Origin: Thauera linaloolentis 47Lol = DSM 12138
GTDB lineage: Bacteria > Pseudomonadota > Gammaproteobacteria > Burkholderiales > Rhodocyclaceae
DNA length: 64,000 bases
Assembly (NCBI RefSeq): GCF_000310205.1
Contig: NZ_AMXE01000009.1
Location: forward strand, 1-64,000
Direction: 5' to 3'
In this document: positions 26,669-37,651 of the stretch, piece after piece
Position numbering within the stretch: position 1 is the stretch's first letter
How the letters are laid out: every line of letters begins with the position of its first letter
Made by a program: the position numbers and the translations under genes
Notes under the pieces: model-generated
The model's input: the letters and a program-made list of their open reading frames with translations, nothing else
Databases searched by the model: none
What the model was told of the DNA's origin: nothing

Positions 26669-26745
26669 GGCCAGGGCGAGCGGCGGTGCTGGGTTAGAAT
26701 CGGCCGGGCCTTGCCTGGTGCGGCAGGAATTTCGACGGAGGAGTG

Positions 26746-27582
26746 ATGACGACGACACCATTTCATTCCCGCTGCGGCTGGCCGGGCATGCAGCGCGGGG
26801 TGCTGGTATTGCTGGCCGGCCTGGTGCTGGCCGCGCAGTCGTTCGCCGATGATGCCGGGATGCAGCTGGCGCAAAAGGTATACGACCGCCCTGATGGGGA
26901 CGATGCATCCTCGGCGGTGACGATGACGCTGACCGAGAAGGATCGCAGCCCGCGTGTGCGCAGTCTGTTTCTGTATCGTGCCAGTGCCGATTCGGGCAAC
27001 GTGTCGACGCTGATCCGGTTTACCGCGCCGGCCGATATCGACGGGACGGGCCTGCTTACCCAGGACCTGGCAGATGGCGAGACCAATCAGTGGATCTACC
27101 TGCCCGCGATGCAGCGGGTGCGCAGGGTGGACTCCAATCGCAAGGGCGGGCGTTTCGTCAACTCGGATTATTACTTCGAGGATCTGCGCGACCGGAAGCC
27201 GACGAAGGACGTGCATCGGGTGATCGGCCAGGAGCGCATCGGCGAGATCGATTGCGAGGTGCTCGAAAGCATTCCGGCCGAGGCGGGCAATTCGGTGTAT
27301 GTCCGGCGGGTGAGCTGGATCGATCCGGTGAGCCTGCTGCCGTTGCGGGTGGATTTTTTCGAGAAGAGCGCCGACAAGCCGAGCAAACGCCTGCTGGTGG
27401 AAAAGCACGCGCAGGTGGAAGGGTACTGGACGGTGATGGACAGTGTCCTGACCGACCTCGGCAGTGGGCATCAGACCCGGTTGACGGTGAATCGCATTGT
27501 CTACGACCGCAAGCTGCCCGCCCGCCTGTTCGGTTCCAAGGCCCTGGAAGAAGAGCGAATGGAGAAGGAGTTTCGGCCGTGA
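26746..27582 (+). CDS. Periplasmic LolA-like outer-membrane lipoprotein-sorting family protein
   Basis: 278 aa. A signal peptide (about 1-35, ending QSFA) is followed by the LolA-like fold of the outer-membrane lipoprotein-sorting family. Marks are SLFLYRASADSGNVSTLIRF, QWIYLPAMQRVRRVDS, RFVNSDYYFEDLR and DYEV-like IDCEVLESIPAE. The family is distinct from housekeeping LolA and typically sits beside MMPL-type exporters, where it is thought to carry lipids across the periplasm. ATG at 26746 has GGAGGAG upstream. It begins the run lolA-like, beta-barrel, RND exporter. Confidence 0.85.
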   Translation: MTTTPFHSRCGWPGMQRGVLVLLAGLVLAAQSFADDAGMQLAQKVYDRPDGDDASSAVTMTLTEKDRSPRVRSLFLYRASADSGNVSTLIRFTAPADIDGTGLLTQDLADGETNQWIYLPAMQRVRRVDSNRKGGRFVNSDYYFEDLRDRKPTKDVHRVIGQERIGEIDCEVLESIPAEAGNSVYVRRVSWIDPVSLLPLRVDFFEKSADKPSKRLLVEKHAQVEGYWTVMDSVLTDLGSGHQTRLTVNRIVYDRKLPARLFGSKALEEERMEKEFRP

Positions 27583-27623
27583 TCCGCGCCGGGCATAGGG
27601 ATGGGATGGTTTCGGGAGCACGT

Positions 27624-28889
27624 ATGAAGGGATTGAGCGGACTGGCACGGGTCGTGGCGCTGTGCCTGGCGGCAGGGGGCGCGGCGGGCAGTCTGGCGGC
27701 CGAGGACGACGAAGGCGCGTTCGACGCCAGGGTGGATACGCTGTGGCTGGAAACCGGCGGCCTTGTCGACCATCCCGAGGCGTCGGGCTCCGGGTTGTTG
27801 CATGGTGCGGTAAGCGGAAGAGGGCATGCAGGCGCGTGGGAGTACATGCTTGGCGCGCGCTTCGATGCCAACACCCAGTTCGGGGGCCAGGATTACACGC
27901 GCCTGCGTGTCGACTATGCCGAGAACTATCTGCGTTGGCGCGGAGACGACACGCGTGTCACGGTGGGCGCACAGAACATCATGTGGGGGCGCGTCGACGA
28001 GATATCTCCGATCGATCGGATGAGCCGGGCGGATCTGACCCGCATCGTTCTCGACAAGCTTCCCGAGCGCCGCCGCGCGGTGCCCGCGGTGCGCGTGGAA
28101 CACTATGTCGACGAAATCAAGATCGACGCGGTATGGCTGCCGGCCTTCGATGATGCCGTGATGCCCGACCGGCGCAGCGTGTGGCATCCGGTCGATACCG
28201 AGGGAGGCCGGCTGCTGGGCCTGGGCGAGATACCCTTGCTGAAGGGCTTCAGGGTGAAGGAGGCGGACCAGAACGGCAGTGGCGGCGGAGGCATTCGTGT
28301 CACCAAGGGCGGGGATGAGCTGGACTATGGCTTCAGCATCCAGCGCGTACGGCAGTCGCAGCCCTACTACCGCGTGACGCCGGGCGTGCTGCAGGCGGTG
28401 CATCCGTACAGCACGGTGCTCGGCGGAGAACTGGAAGCCGAGCGCCTGGGCGCGACCTGGCGCATGGAGGCGGCCTGGAGCAGCGACGTTCCGGTCACGA
28501 CCCGGGACTTCCGCTTCCTCACCCGACGCGGATTCGACGTGGTGCTCGGCACCGAGTTCTTCCCCGGTGATGGAGAAACGCGGGTGACGCTCCAAGTGAG
28601 CGGGCACAAGACCTCGGTCGACCAGCGGGTGCTGGACCGGACCGAGTTCTATGCTTTCAATGGAGAGATCGAGCATCCGTTCGCCAGAGGACGCTGGCGT
28701 GCCGACCTGCGCTTCGTCGTCGGTATCGGCGAGCGCGATCTCTACCTGAACCCCAAACTGACGTACACCGGTATCGACGAGCATGAGATCTTCATCGCCG
28801 CGCATGTTTTCGACGGTGCCGAAAAGACGCTCGGCGGCTACTATGACCGCAATGACTCGGTCATGCTGGGCTGGTTGGCCAAGTTCTGA
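27624..28889 (+). CDS. Outer-membrane beta-barrel protein partnering the MMPL exporter
   Basis: 421 aa from ATG 27624, with GGGAG five bases upstream. A signal peptide (about 1-25, ending SLAA) precedes a body made of alternating amphipathic strands with many aromatic and charged residues (GAWEYMLGARFDANTQFG, YAENYLRWRGDDTRVTVG). It ends in Phe (WLAKF), the usual C-terminal residue of outer-membrane barrels. NIMWGRVDEISPIDRMSRAD resembles DUF1302-like proteins that accompany RND lipid exporters. It probably forms the outer-membrane step or binding site of the exporter. Confidence 0.78.
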   Translation: MKGLSGLARVVALCLAAGGAAGSLAAEDDEGAFDARVDTLWLETGGLVDHPEASGSGLLHGAVSGRGHAGAWEYMLGARFDANTQFGGQDYTRLRVDYAENYLRWRGDDTRVTVGAQNIMWGRVDEISPIDRMSRADLTRIVLDKLPERRRAVPAVRVEHYVDEIKIDAVWLPAFDDAVMPDRRSVWHPVDTEGGRLLGLGEIPLLKGFRVKEADQNGSGGGGIRVTKGGDELDYGFSIQRVRQSQPYYRVTPGVLQAVHPYSTVLGGELEAERLGATWRMEAAWSSDVPVTTRDFRFLTRRGFDVVLGTEFFPGDGETRVTLQVSGHKTSVDQRVLDRTEFYAFNGEIEHPFARGRWRADLRFVVGIGERDLYLNPKLTYTGIDEHEIFIAAHVFDGAEKTLGGYYDRNDSVMLGWLAKF

Positions 28890-28958
28890 CAAGGCGGAGC
28901 CTTAGGGGCGGAGCCGTCGCCGGTTCTGGCTGATTCAGGTCCGTGTGCAAGGCAGACA

Positions 28959-31271
28959 ATGCAGAATTCCTGGTTTCAGTCCCTGAAGCGTGTGGTCATG
29001 CAACCGCGCCTGATGCGCTGGCGCCCGGCGCTGGCCATCATCATCGCCGTGCACCTGGTGTGCGGCGCGTTGCTGCTGCGGCTCGACCTGAATAACGCGC
29101 CCGGGCTTTATTTTCCCGAGGATTCGCCGGCGAGCGTGCTGGAGCGCGAGCTGAGAGCGCAGTTTCCGAACGATGAGTTTCTCGTCGGCCTTTTCTCCGA
29201 CGACCGGATCTACTCGGCACAGACGGTGGCGGCGATCCATCGGCTCGTGGAGCGGCTTGGGCGGCATGCCGACGTCGATCGCGTGTTCTCCGTGACCAGC
29301 GTCGATCACATCGCCGGCAGTGCCGACGGTTTCGTCGTCGAGCCCTTGGTCGATGCGGACGGCCTGGCGGACGAAACCGAGGAGGCGCGCAGGGCGAGGG
29401 TTCTCGGAGACCGCTTTGCACCGGGATGGCTCGCCTCGCGCGACGGGCGCTCGCTTGCAGTGATCGTACGCACCCAGCAGCTCGACGAAAGCCGCCAGCG
29501 CCAGTCGATCGAAAGCGAGTTTCATGCTGCGGTGGAGGATGAGCGCCTGCAGGACAAGCTCGTCGCGGTTGCCGGCACGGTCGCGCTCGATGCGGCCGAA
29601 CTCCGGTCGATGCTGCACGATTCGCTGGTGTTTACGCCGCTGGTCATGGGGCTGGGGCTGCTGCTGCTTTACTGGGTGGTGGGGCGGCTGGCCCCGGTCG
29701 TGATTGGCGCGGTGGCGATGAGTACGGTCGTGGTGTTCTGCGTCGGCGTGATGGCGGCGATCGGCTTGCCGTACACTTTGGTGACGGCGATGGTACCGAC
29801 ACTCCTGTCGGCCTATACCGTGTCGAATCTGCTTCACCTGTACGCCGCGGCCAAGCGGATGCAGGAGGCGGGTTTCCGGCGGCCGAAGCGGATCGTTTTT
29901 GCGCTGCAGACCGTGCATGCGCCCTCGATGTTCAACGTCCTGACCACCGCGGCCGGCATGCTGAGCCTGGTGCTCGTCCAGATCCCGCCGATACAGGTGT
30001 TCGGCATGGTTGCCGCGCTGGGCGTGCTGACGATCTACTTCGTCGTCTTCTACCTGGTCCCCGCCCTGTTGATGAAATTCGACAACCGGCGCTGGCCACG
30101 GGAGGGGAGTGGCTTTGCCTGGACGAAGCGCCTTTCGTACGCGTTTGCCCGCTTCGGCATGCGGCGCGCCGGCTGGGTGGTCGGTAGTGCGCTGGTGGTG
30201 GTGGTCGCGACGGTTCCACTGGTGTTGAACGTCGAGGCAGAGTCCGACCTCCTGAAGTTCTTTGGCGAGGCGCATCCGTTGACACAATCGACCGCCCGGG
30301 TGGAGGCCGAACTCGTCGGCGTGACCGCGCTCGAGATCGTGGTCGATGGCACCGGGCGCGATGCCTTCAAGGACGCACAGCGGCTCGGCGCCATCAAGGC
30401 ATTGCAGTCGAAGGTGGAAGCCTTGCCCGAAGTCGATCGCGCGCTGTCGATGATGGACATCGTCGAGGAGATGAACTGGGCGTTCAACGAAGAAGACCCG
30501 CAGTTCCGCCGCCTGCCCGACGACGACAGGATGTTGAGTCAGTTGCTGCTGGTCTACGACGGGCGGGACCTGCAAGAGCTCGTCGACGGCGAGTACCAGC
30601 GCATGCGGATCCTGCTGAACCTGAATGTCCATGGCGCGAATGCGATCCAGGACGTCATCGGGAAGATCGAGGGTTTGATTGCAGCGGAAGGCGTGCCGGG
30701 CCTGAAATGGCAGTTCGCCGGCTATGGGCGTCTGTTCGCAGACCAGGAAGACCTGCTGGTCACGGGGCAGTTGCACAGTTTCATGGGGGCCTTCGGGCAG
30801 ATCTTCATCTTGCTCGCACTGCTGTGGCGTTCGGTATCGACCGCCATCATCGGCATGCTGCCCAACCTTGCTCCGCTTTACTTCGTGTTCACTCTGATGG
30901 GGGGCATGGGCATCAACCTGGACATGGCGACGGTGCTGATCGCGGGTGTGGTCCTCGGCATCACGGTGGACGACACGATCCACCTCTTCCATAGCTATCA
31001 CGAACGCCGTGCGAAGGGCATGAGCACCGTGTTTGCCGTTGCGCGCAGCTTCGAGGCCTCGGGCCGCGCCGTGATGGCGGTTTCGCTGTTGCTGGTGTCG
31101 CAGTTCCTGCTGCTGTCCACATCCGATTTCGTGCCCACCGCCAATTTCGGCATGTTGACCGCGATCGGCCTGCTTTCGGGGCAGATGCTCGAATTGCTGC
31201 TGCTGCCCGCATTGCTGGTGCTGTGGAGCAAGTTGCGGCAGGCTCGCGTTTGGCGGCGAAGCAAGGACTGA
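28959..31271 (+). CDS. MMPL/HpnN-type RND family lipid exporter
   Basis: 770 aa. Twelve membrane helices in two sets of six, each after a large periplasmic loop: helix 1 at about 25-45, then about 205-375, helix 7 at about 400, then about 615-760. GITVDDTIHLFHSYHERRAK in the second half is the family hallmark. The length and lack of an AcrB-type docking domain place it with MMPL/HpnN exporters that move hydrophobic molecules such as hopanoids, glycolipids or acylated metabolites. No hopanoid genes are near. Together with the LolA-like and barrel proteins it forms a complete inner-to-outer-membrane route. Confidence 0.9.
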   Translation: MQNSWFQSLKRVVMQPRLMRWRPALAIIIAVHLVCGALLLRLDLNNAPGLYFPEDSPASVLERELRAQFPNDEFLVGLFSDDRIYSAQTVAAIHRLVERLGRHADVDRVFSVTSVDHIAGSADGFVVEPLVDADGLADETEEARRARVLGDRFAPGWLASRDGRSLAVIVRTQQLDESRQRQSIESEFHAAVEDERLQDKLVAVAGTVALDAAELRSMLHDSLVFTPLVMGLGLLLLYWVVGRLAPVVIGAVAMSTVVVFCVGVMAAIGLPYTLVTAMVPTLLSAYTVSNLLHLYAAAKRMQEAGFRRPKRIVFALQTVHAPSMFNVLTTAAGMLSLVLVQIPPIQVFGMVAALGVLTIYFVVFYLVPALLMKFDNRRWPREGSGFAWTKRLSYAFARFGMRRAGWVVGSALVVVVATVPLVLNVEAESDLLKFFGEAHPLTQSTARVEAELVGVTALEIVVDGTGRDAFKDAQRLGAIKALQSKVEALPEVDRALSMMDIVEEMNWAFNEEDPQFRRLPDDDRMLSQLLLVYDGRDLQELVDGEYQRMRILLNLNVHGANAIQDVIGKIEGLIAAEGVPGLKWQFAGYGRLFADQEDLLVTGQLHSFMGAFGQIFILLALLWRSVSTAIIGMLPNLAPLYFVFTLMGGMGINLDMATVLIAGVVLGITVDDTIHLFHSYHERRAKGMSTVFAVARSFEASGRAVMAVSLLLVSQFLLLSTSDFVPTANFGMLTAIGLLSGQMLELLLLPALLVLWSKLRQARVWRRSKD

Positions 31272-31279
31272 TGCTGGGC

Positions 31280-32407
31280 CTATGTCTTGGCCGTACCGCG
31301 TGTCAGGTAGCGGCCGACGACGACGGGAAGGTAGGCGGATGGGGAAGGCAGTGCCTCGCCCCTCTGCGATAGCCAATCAAGATAGGCATCGTTACCGAAG
31401 CCCTGCTGGTCCGCCAGGTAATCCATGTAGATCGGCAGTGTCGAGAGGGCGCGGCGGCGCGACGGGAGAAGCCAGCCGGCGATCCGTGGAAGGGCGCTGA
31501 ACCAGCTCGCCGGGAGGGTGATGCTGCGCGGGGTCTTGCGGCCGTGCTTGCTGAAGATCTCGCGCAGGATGGTCTTCAGTTCATCCAGCCGCGGGGCCGT
31601 GCCCGGGCCGGAGCAGAGATGAAAGATCCTTCCGGCTGTCGCCGGCTCCCCGCTTGCAGCGACGATTGCCGCTGCGACCTGGTCGACGGGAATGATGTCC
31701 AGCCGTACATCGCCGAGATCGGGATAAAGCCCGAAGGTCTTGCTCCCCGACAGGATCTCGCAGATGTAGTAGAAGATCTGGTAGTGGATGATGCGGCCGT
31801 CGCGTGAATCCCCGATGACCATGCTGGGGCGGTGCACGGTGATCGGCAGATGTTCGTCCTCGATCGCCTTGCGAACGAGCGCCTCGGCCTCGGCCTTGGA
31901 TTGTTCGTAGGTGTTGTGGAAGCTGCGGGATTCGTCGATCCATCGTTCAGGCAGGATGCCCTGGCGCTTGCCGGCGATTCCCACGGTACTCACGAACTCC
32001 ACTTTTTCCAGTACGCCGTTTTCCGCTAGGCGGCGGGCTAGATCGAGGATGGCCAGGGCAGAGCCGACCGCCGAGCGGCGCGCCGCGTCGAGCGGGTCGT
32101 TCATGCGCACGCTTGCGGCACAGTGGATGACGTGCGTGGTATCGGCCAGCAGCGTCTCATAGGCTTCCGCGGCCAGTCCGAAACCGGGCAGGGCGGCATC
32201 GCCGCGCAGCGGTATCAGGCGTGCCCTTGCGGGGTCATCCGGCGCCAGGCGCCAGAATGCACAGAGCGATTCGAAGCGCTCGGCGAGGTGTTCGGCAGAG
32301 TCGGCGCGCAGCAGCATTCGCACGATGCTGCCGGGCTTGGCAAGCAGCATTGGCACGATGGCGCTGCCTACGGCGCCGGAGGCACCCGTAAGGAAATAGT
32401 GGTTCAT
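31280..32407 (-). CDS. Thioester-reductase-like NAD(P)-dependent dehydrogenase
   Basis: 375 aa. The extended SDR fold starts FLTGASGAVGSAIVPML (TGxxGxxG). It has VIHCAASVRM, FVSTVGIAGK and the catalytic YEQSK, then TVHRPSMVIGDSRDG. This is the male-sterility/NAD_binding_4 group found in carboxylic acid reductases and fatty acyl-CoA reductases, which reduce acyl thioesters to aldehydes or alcohols. The start overlaps the ligase stop by 4 nt, so the two form an operon. It ends 8 nt from the convergent MMPL gene. Confidence 0.85.
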   Translation of the reverse strand: MNHYFLTGASGAVGSAIVPMLLAKPGSIVRMLLRADSAEHLAERFESLCAFWRLAPDDPARARLIPLRGDAALPGFGLAAEAYETLLADTTHVIHCAASVRMNDPLDAARRSAVGSALAILDLARRLAENGVLEKVEFVSTVGIAGKRQGILPERWIDESRSFHNTYEQSKAEAEALVRKAIEDEHLPITVHRPSMVIGDSRDGRIIHYQIFYYICEILSGSKTFGLYPDLGDVRLDIIPVDQVAAAIVAASGEPATAGRIFHLCSGPGTAPRLDELKTILREIFSKHGRKTPRSITLPASWFSALPRIAGWLLPSRRRALSTLPIYMDYLADQQGFGNDAYLDWLSQRGEALPSPSAYLPVVVGRYLTRGTAKT

Positions 32408-34173
32408 GGCATCTCGATGATGGGCAGCGTGGTTCGTGCCGCCTGTTGTGAATCGGCGTAGGCCCGATCGATGCCGGCGGCGAACCGTTCTTCTATCCGG
32501 GCGCGGCGCAGCTTCAGGTTGGCCGTCAGCTCTCCGTCCGCCACGCTCAGCGGGCGCCTGGACACGATGAGGGCGCCTGGATGCTGATGCACGGGAAGTC
32601 CGGCGCAGGCACTAGCGACGTCGTTGGCAATACGCGCCCGGGCTGTGGCATCGAGCTCGGCGAGATGTTCGGACTGCGCGTCCAGTGTCAGGATTGCGAT
32701 CGGGAAGGGCCGATTGCGCCCGACGGCGACGGCGTGGTCTACGTAGTCGATCTGCTTCAGGGCTGTTTCGATGGGTACCGGTGCAACACGTCGTCCGGTC
32801 GATGTCTTGAATATCTCGCTTTTCCGTCCTTCGAGCCAAAGGCGGCCTTCATCGTCCAGACGTGCAAAGTCGCCGGTGTGCAGGAATCCGTCGCCGTCCA
32901 GCGAGTCTGCAGGAGCGGTGTCGCGATAGTAGCCGCGGAAAACACCGGGGCCCCGCACGAGCAGTTCGCCATCGTCGGCAATGCGCAACTGGTTGCCCGG
33001 CAAGGGGCGTCCCACGCTGCCGAAGCGGAAGTCGTCGAGCCGGTTGATCGTCATGGGCACCACGTTCTCGCTGATTCCATAGGCTTCGAGCACCAGCCAG
33101 CCCAGGCCGTGAAAGCGTTCCAGCAGCCAGGGCGGGAGGGCGGCCGAGCCGCTGACCATGAATTGAAGCTCCGGGCCGGCCAGGAGGCGGATGCGCTGGA
33201 GAATGCTGCGTGAGAGCGGATGTAGCAGGCGCACCCAGGGAGGCGCAGACCTGCCGTCCCGCAGCGCGGCGGCGTGGCGGCAGCCGATATCCCAGGCCGC
33301 TTCTACGACGATGCGCAGGGGGAGCGGTTGCCGACGCACTTGGGAGACGATCCCCTGATGCAGTTTTTCATAAAAGCGCGGGACGCCGACGAACAGTGTC
33401 GGGCGAATCTCGGGCAGGCACTGCACCAACCTGTCGGGCTGGCCGACGAAGTAACTGTGGGCACCGCAATTCAGCGCCACCAGATTCAGGATGCGCTGAA
33501 AGAGGTTCGCCAGTGGCAGCCAGCACACTGTGCGCGCGCCGTTGCGTACGCTGGGAAAACACGCGATCAAGGCGTCAACCGCAAGCGTGATCTGCCGGTG
33601 CGAATAGGCGATGCCTTTGGGGGTACCGGTGCTGCCGGAGGTGAATACGATCGTTGCGGTGTCTTCGGCTTGCGGGACGTGCGCGACAGGCATCGTTTCC
33701 GGGCGGGAGGCGAGCAGGTCGGAGAGTAGCCGTCCGCGCGCCGGTGCTTCAGCGTTTGCGGAGGCGACGATACCGATCGCCTCGCCTCCCCAGAGCGCCG
33801 AAAGCCGGTCGAGATCGTTCGTAGCCTGTGCGATCACGATGCGCGGCTCGGTCAGCAACAGGATGTGCGCGAGGTTCGTATCGGCATCATGGCGGTCGAG
33901 TCCGACGACGACACCTCCTGCCGCCAGCGCTGCATGGTGGCAGAACTCCCACTCCGGGCACGTGGGGAGCATGATGGCGATACGGTCGCCCGGGCTCAAC
34001 CCGAGCCTGGCGAATTCGTATGCGAGGCGATCGACGGTCGCGGCGACTTCCTGCCAGCCGATGGCGCACCACGCGCCGCCGGTTTCCGGCTGGAAGAGGT
34101 AGGCTGGAGAAGCCGCGTCCCGCCGCGCCCTTTCGCGCAGGCGAGCGGTGATGGTGTCCGGCAAGGAGATCAT
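32404..34173 (-). CDS. Long-chain acyl-AMP/acyl-CoA ligase
   Basis: 589 aa. ANL superfamily with TIVFTSGSTGTPKGIAYSHR, EAYGISENVVP, LHTGDFARLDDEGRLWLEGR and KSEIFKTSTGRRVAP, the pattern of long-chain fatty acid ligases of the FadD15/FAA1 type. It should activate a fatty or other long acid. Since it is translationally coupled to a thioester-reductase-like enzyme, the pair could convert an acid through its thioester to an aldehyde or alcohol. Alternatively it supplies acyl donors for the three acyltransferases at 20952-24542. Neither has been shown. Confidence 0.9.
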   Translation of the reverse strand: MISLPDTITARLRERARRDAASPAYLFQPETGGAWCAIGWQEVAATVDRLAYEFARLGLSPGDRIAIMLPTCPEWEFCHHAALAAGGVVVGLDRHDADTNLAHILLLTEPRIVIAQATNDLDRLSALWGGEAIGIVASANAEAPARGRLLSDLLASRPETMPVAHVPQAEDTATIVFTSGSTGTPKGIAYSHRQITLAVDALIACFPSVRNGARTVCWLPLANLFQRILNLVALNCGAHSYFVGQPDRLVQCLPEIRPTLFVGVPRFYEKLHQGIVSQVRRQPLPLRIVVEAAWDIGCRHAAALRDGRSAPPWVRLLHPLSRSILQRIRLLAGPELQFMVSGSAALPPWLLERFHGLGWLVLEAYGISENVVPMTINRLDDFRFGSVGRPLPGNQLRIADDGELLVRGPGVFRGYYRDTAPADSLDGDGFLHTGDFARLDDEGRLWLEGRKSEIFKTSTGRRVAPVPIETALKQIDYVDHAVAVGRNRPFPIAILTLDAQSEHLAELDATARARIANDVASACAGLPVHQHPGALIVSRRPLSVADGELTANLKLRRARIEERFAAGIDRAYADSQQAARTTLPIIEMP

Positions 34174-34326
34174 TTCAGTCCAGGCACAAATCCGCCCGCC
34201 AAGCGCCTCGTGAAACCGCGGCGCATGACGGACGGCAGCGTGAATAGGCGATGCATCGATTCTGATGGCATCGCCGGGAAAACGCCAGCGGTGTGCGTGG
34301 TAAGGCGTGTGCTTCGGCGCGGCCGT

Positions 34327-35442
34327 CTATCGGCTGACCATGTTGTCCCGATGGATCAGCTCGGGTTCATCGACGTAGCCAAGCAGCCTCTCGATCTCGG
34401 CCGTCGGCTTGCGCGCGATCCTGCGGCATTCGGCCGCGCTGTAGTTGACCAGCCCGCGCGCCACTTCTTCTCCCGCAGTGGTCCGGCACGCCACGGCCGC
34501 ACCGCGTGCGAAATCGCCGCGAACCTCGGCAACCCCCACTGGCAGCAGGCTGCATCCGCTCTTCAAGGCGAGCACGGCGCCGTCGTCGATGATCAGGTCG
34601 CCCGCCAGTTGCAGGTGGTCGGCCAGCCACTGCTTGCGCGCCTGCAGCGGGCTGCTGCTGGCGTAGAGCAGGCTGCCGATGGCTTCTCCCGCGCTCAGGC
34701 GCAGCAGCGGGTCGCGTTCGCGCCCGCTGGCGATGCAGGTGTGGGCGCCGCTGCGTGCGGCGCGCTGGGCGGCGCGGATCTTGGTGATCATGCCGCCCTT
34801 GCTGATGCCGCTGCCGGCACCGCCGGCCATGGCCTCGAAGCGGCGATCCTCGGCGCGGCCTTCGGCGATCAGTGTGGCCGTGGGGTCACGGCGCGGATCG
34901 GCGGTGTACAGGCCCTGCTGGTCGGTGAGGATGATCAGTGCGTCGGCTTCGATCAGGTTCGCGACCAGCGCGCCGAGGGTGTCGTTGTCGCCGAACTTGA
35001 TCTCGTCGGTGACGACCGTGTCGTTCTCGTTGATGATCGGCACGACGCCGAGTTCGAGCAGCGTGGTCAGCGTGCTGCGGGCATTAAGGTAGCGCGTGCG
35101 GTCGGAGAGGTCTTCGTGCGTCAGCAGGATCTGCGCGGTTTGCAGGCCGTGCCGGGAAAAGGCTTTTTCATAGGCTTCGACCAGCCCCATCTGGCCGACG
35201 GCCGCGGCGGCCTGCAGCCTGCTCATCTCGTGCGGGCGCCGGAGCCAGCCCAGGCGCTGCATGCCGGCGGCGATGGCGCCGGAGGAGACGAGCGCGACCT
35301 CGCGCCCCTCGGCGCGCAGCACGGCGATCTGGCGTGCCCAGCCGTCGAGTGCTTCCTTGTCGAGGCCGGCGCCGTTGTTGGTGACGAGGGCGCTGCCGAC
35401 TTTCACCACGAGGCGGCGGGCGTTGCGGATCTTGGTTCTCAT
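34327..35442 (-). CDS. proB: Glutamate 5-kinase ProB
   Basis: 371 aa. The amino acid kinase domain (about 1-260) has [62 protein letters not shown] and [19 protein letters not shown] domain follows (about 275-365). It makes glutamyl-5-phosphate, the first step of proline synthesis, and is normally inhibited by proline. The gene follows obg on the same strand, as in many betaproteobacteria. proA is not in the window. Confidence 0.95.
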   Translation of the reverse strand: MRTKIRNARRLVVKVGSALVTNNGAGLDKEALDGWARQIAVLRAEGREVALVSSGAIAAGMQRLGWLRRPHEMSRLQAAAAVGQMGLVEAYEKAFSRHGLQTAQILLTHEDLSDRTRYLNARSTLTTLLELGVVPIINENDTVVTDEIKFGDNDTLGALVANLIEADALIILTDQQGLYTADPRRDPTATLIAEGRAEDRRFEAMAGGAGSGISKGGMITKIRAAQRAARSGAHTCIASGRERDPLLRLSAGEAIGSLLYASSSPLQARKQWLADHLQLAGDLIIDDGAVLALKSGCSLLPVGVAEVRGDFARGAAVACRTTAGEEVARGLVNYSAAECRRIARKPTAEIERLLGYVDEPELIHRDNMVSR

Positions 35443-35485
35443 CTGTGGCAGACCTTGGGGTCAAAACAGGGCGCGACGTGCCGGC

Positions 35486-36676
<1,191 letters not shown>

Positions 36677-36691
36677 TCAACCTTCAAAATG

Positions 36692-36721
36692 AAAAAAGCC
36701 CTACCGCAAGGATAGGGCTTT
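36692..36721 (-). terminator. Rho-independent terminator after rpmA
   Basis: On the minus strand, AAAGCCCTA and TAGGGCTTTTTT form an 8-9 bp stem with a 9-nt loop and a T-run. It lies between rpmA and obg, so obg transcription is probably reduced or separate. Confidence 0.88.
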
Positions 36722-36749
36722 GGTGCTGCAAAGCGCGTGGCGCGAGTGA

Positions 36750-37013
36750 TCAGGCCGCTTCGGGCACGATGATCACGGTGCGGCGCTTCGACGGGCCCTT
36801 GACCGCGAACTGCACGACGCCGTCCTTCAGCGCGAACAGGGTGTGGTCCTTGCCGATGCCGACATTGTCGCCCGGATGGTACTCGGTGCCGCGCTGGCGG
36901 ACGATGATGTTGCCGGCGAGCACGAACTGGCCGCCGTAGCGCTTCACGCCGAGGCGTTTCGATTCCGAGTCGCGGCCGTTACGCGAACTGCCGCCAGCTT
37001 TTTTGTGTGCCAT
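36750..37013 (-). CDS. rpmA: 50S ribosomal protein L27
   Basis: 87 aa. The N-terminus [47 protein letters not shown] are the L27 signature. The N-terminal tail reaches the peptidyl transferase centre. It begins without the cleaved extension known from Firmicutes. It lies 20 nt after rplU. Confidence 0.98.
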   Translation of the reverse strand: MAHKKAGGSSRNGRDSESKRLGVKRYGGQFVLAGNIIVRQRGTEYHPGDNVGIGKDHTLFALKDGVVQFAVKGPSKRRTVIIVPEAA

Positions 37014-37033
37014 GTCGGATTACCCCCTGCGCC

Positions 37034-37345
37034 TTAGGCCGAGATCGCTTCGATGCGAAGCTCGGTGTAGTTCTGACGATGCCCCTGGTGCTTCTGGTAG
37101 TGCTTGCGGCGGCGCATCTTGAAAATCTTGATTTTGTCGTGACGGCCGTGCGAAACCACAGTCGCCTTGACGGAAGCCCCGGAGACCACCGGCGTGCCGA
37201 TCTTCACGGACTCGCCTTCACCGACCATGAAAACCTGATCGATGGTGATTTCGGAACCCACGTCGGCCGGTATCTGTTCTACCTTGATCTTTTCGCCAGC
37301 GGCAACGCGATATTGCTTGCCGCCGGTTTTTATCACCGCGTACAT
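37034..37345 (-). CDS. rplU: 50S ribosomal protein L21
   Basis: 103 aa. [34 protein letters not shown] and [20 protein letters not shown] are diagnostic for L21, which binds 23S rRNA with L20. It is first in the rplU-rpmA unit, with a sigma-70 promoter at 37384-37412 and CTGGAG before the ATG. Confidence 0.98.
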   Translation of the reverse strand: MYAVIKTGGKQYRVAAGEKIKVEQIPADVGSEITIDQVFMVGEGESVKIGTPVVSGASVKATVVSHGRHDKIKIFKMRRRKHYQKHQGHRQNYTELRIEAISA

Positions 37346-37383
37346 GGTGCTGCTCCAGTTGATGGGTTTGCAAAGAATCGAGA

Positions 37384-37412
37384 ACTCTAACCGTCGCCCT
37401 GGGGAAAGTCAA
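37384..37412 (-). promoter_or_regulatory. rplU: Sigma-70 promoter of rplU-rpmA
   Basis: On the minus strand TTGACT (37412-37407) and TAGAGT (37389-37384) are 17 bases apart, about 40 nt before the rplU start codon. Good match to the housekeeping consensus. Confidence 0.75.
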
Positions 37413-37651
37413 TGGCAATCAGCAGCATACGCGATCGGAGGCGGGCAGGTCGGGTTTGGCGTGGGGGCATCATGCGCGTGTGTCGGCCGGCGCGGGCATG
37501 GAAGGATTCGTGTCGATGAAGGAGGCGATATCGGGAGGGACGTGATTTTTTTCACGGCATCCGGATGGCCCGGCGCGTTTTCGGCGTTGGCGGCCGCCCC
37601 GGCTCCATATCCGGTTGATATGATCTGCGCCTCTTCAAAGAATGTTCGCCA
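37413..37651. other. Divergent intergenic region between rplU and the phosphatase gene
   Basis: Together with the promoter just left of it, this forms a 306-base gap. No coding frame is convincing. CGTGA-N6-TCACG, a dyad, lies at about 37541-37556. A promoter for the phosphatase was not recognised. Confidence 0.4.

Noticed and set aside
28935..31376. Minus-strand open frame of 813 codons opposite the MMPL exporter
   Set aside because: Composition (His/Gln/Arg-rich, no domain) shows it is a high-GC shadow of the exporter gene.
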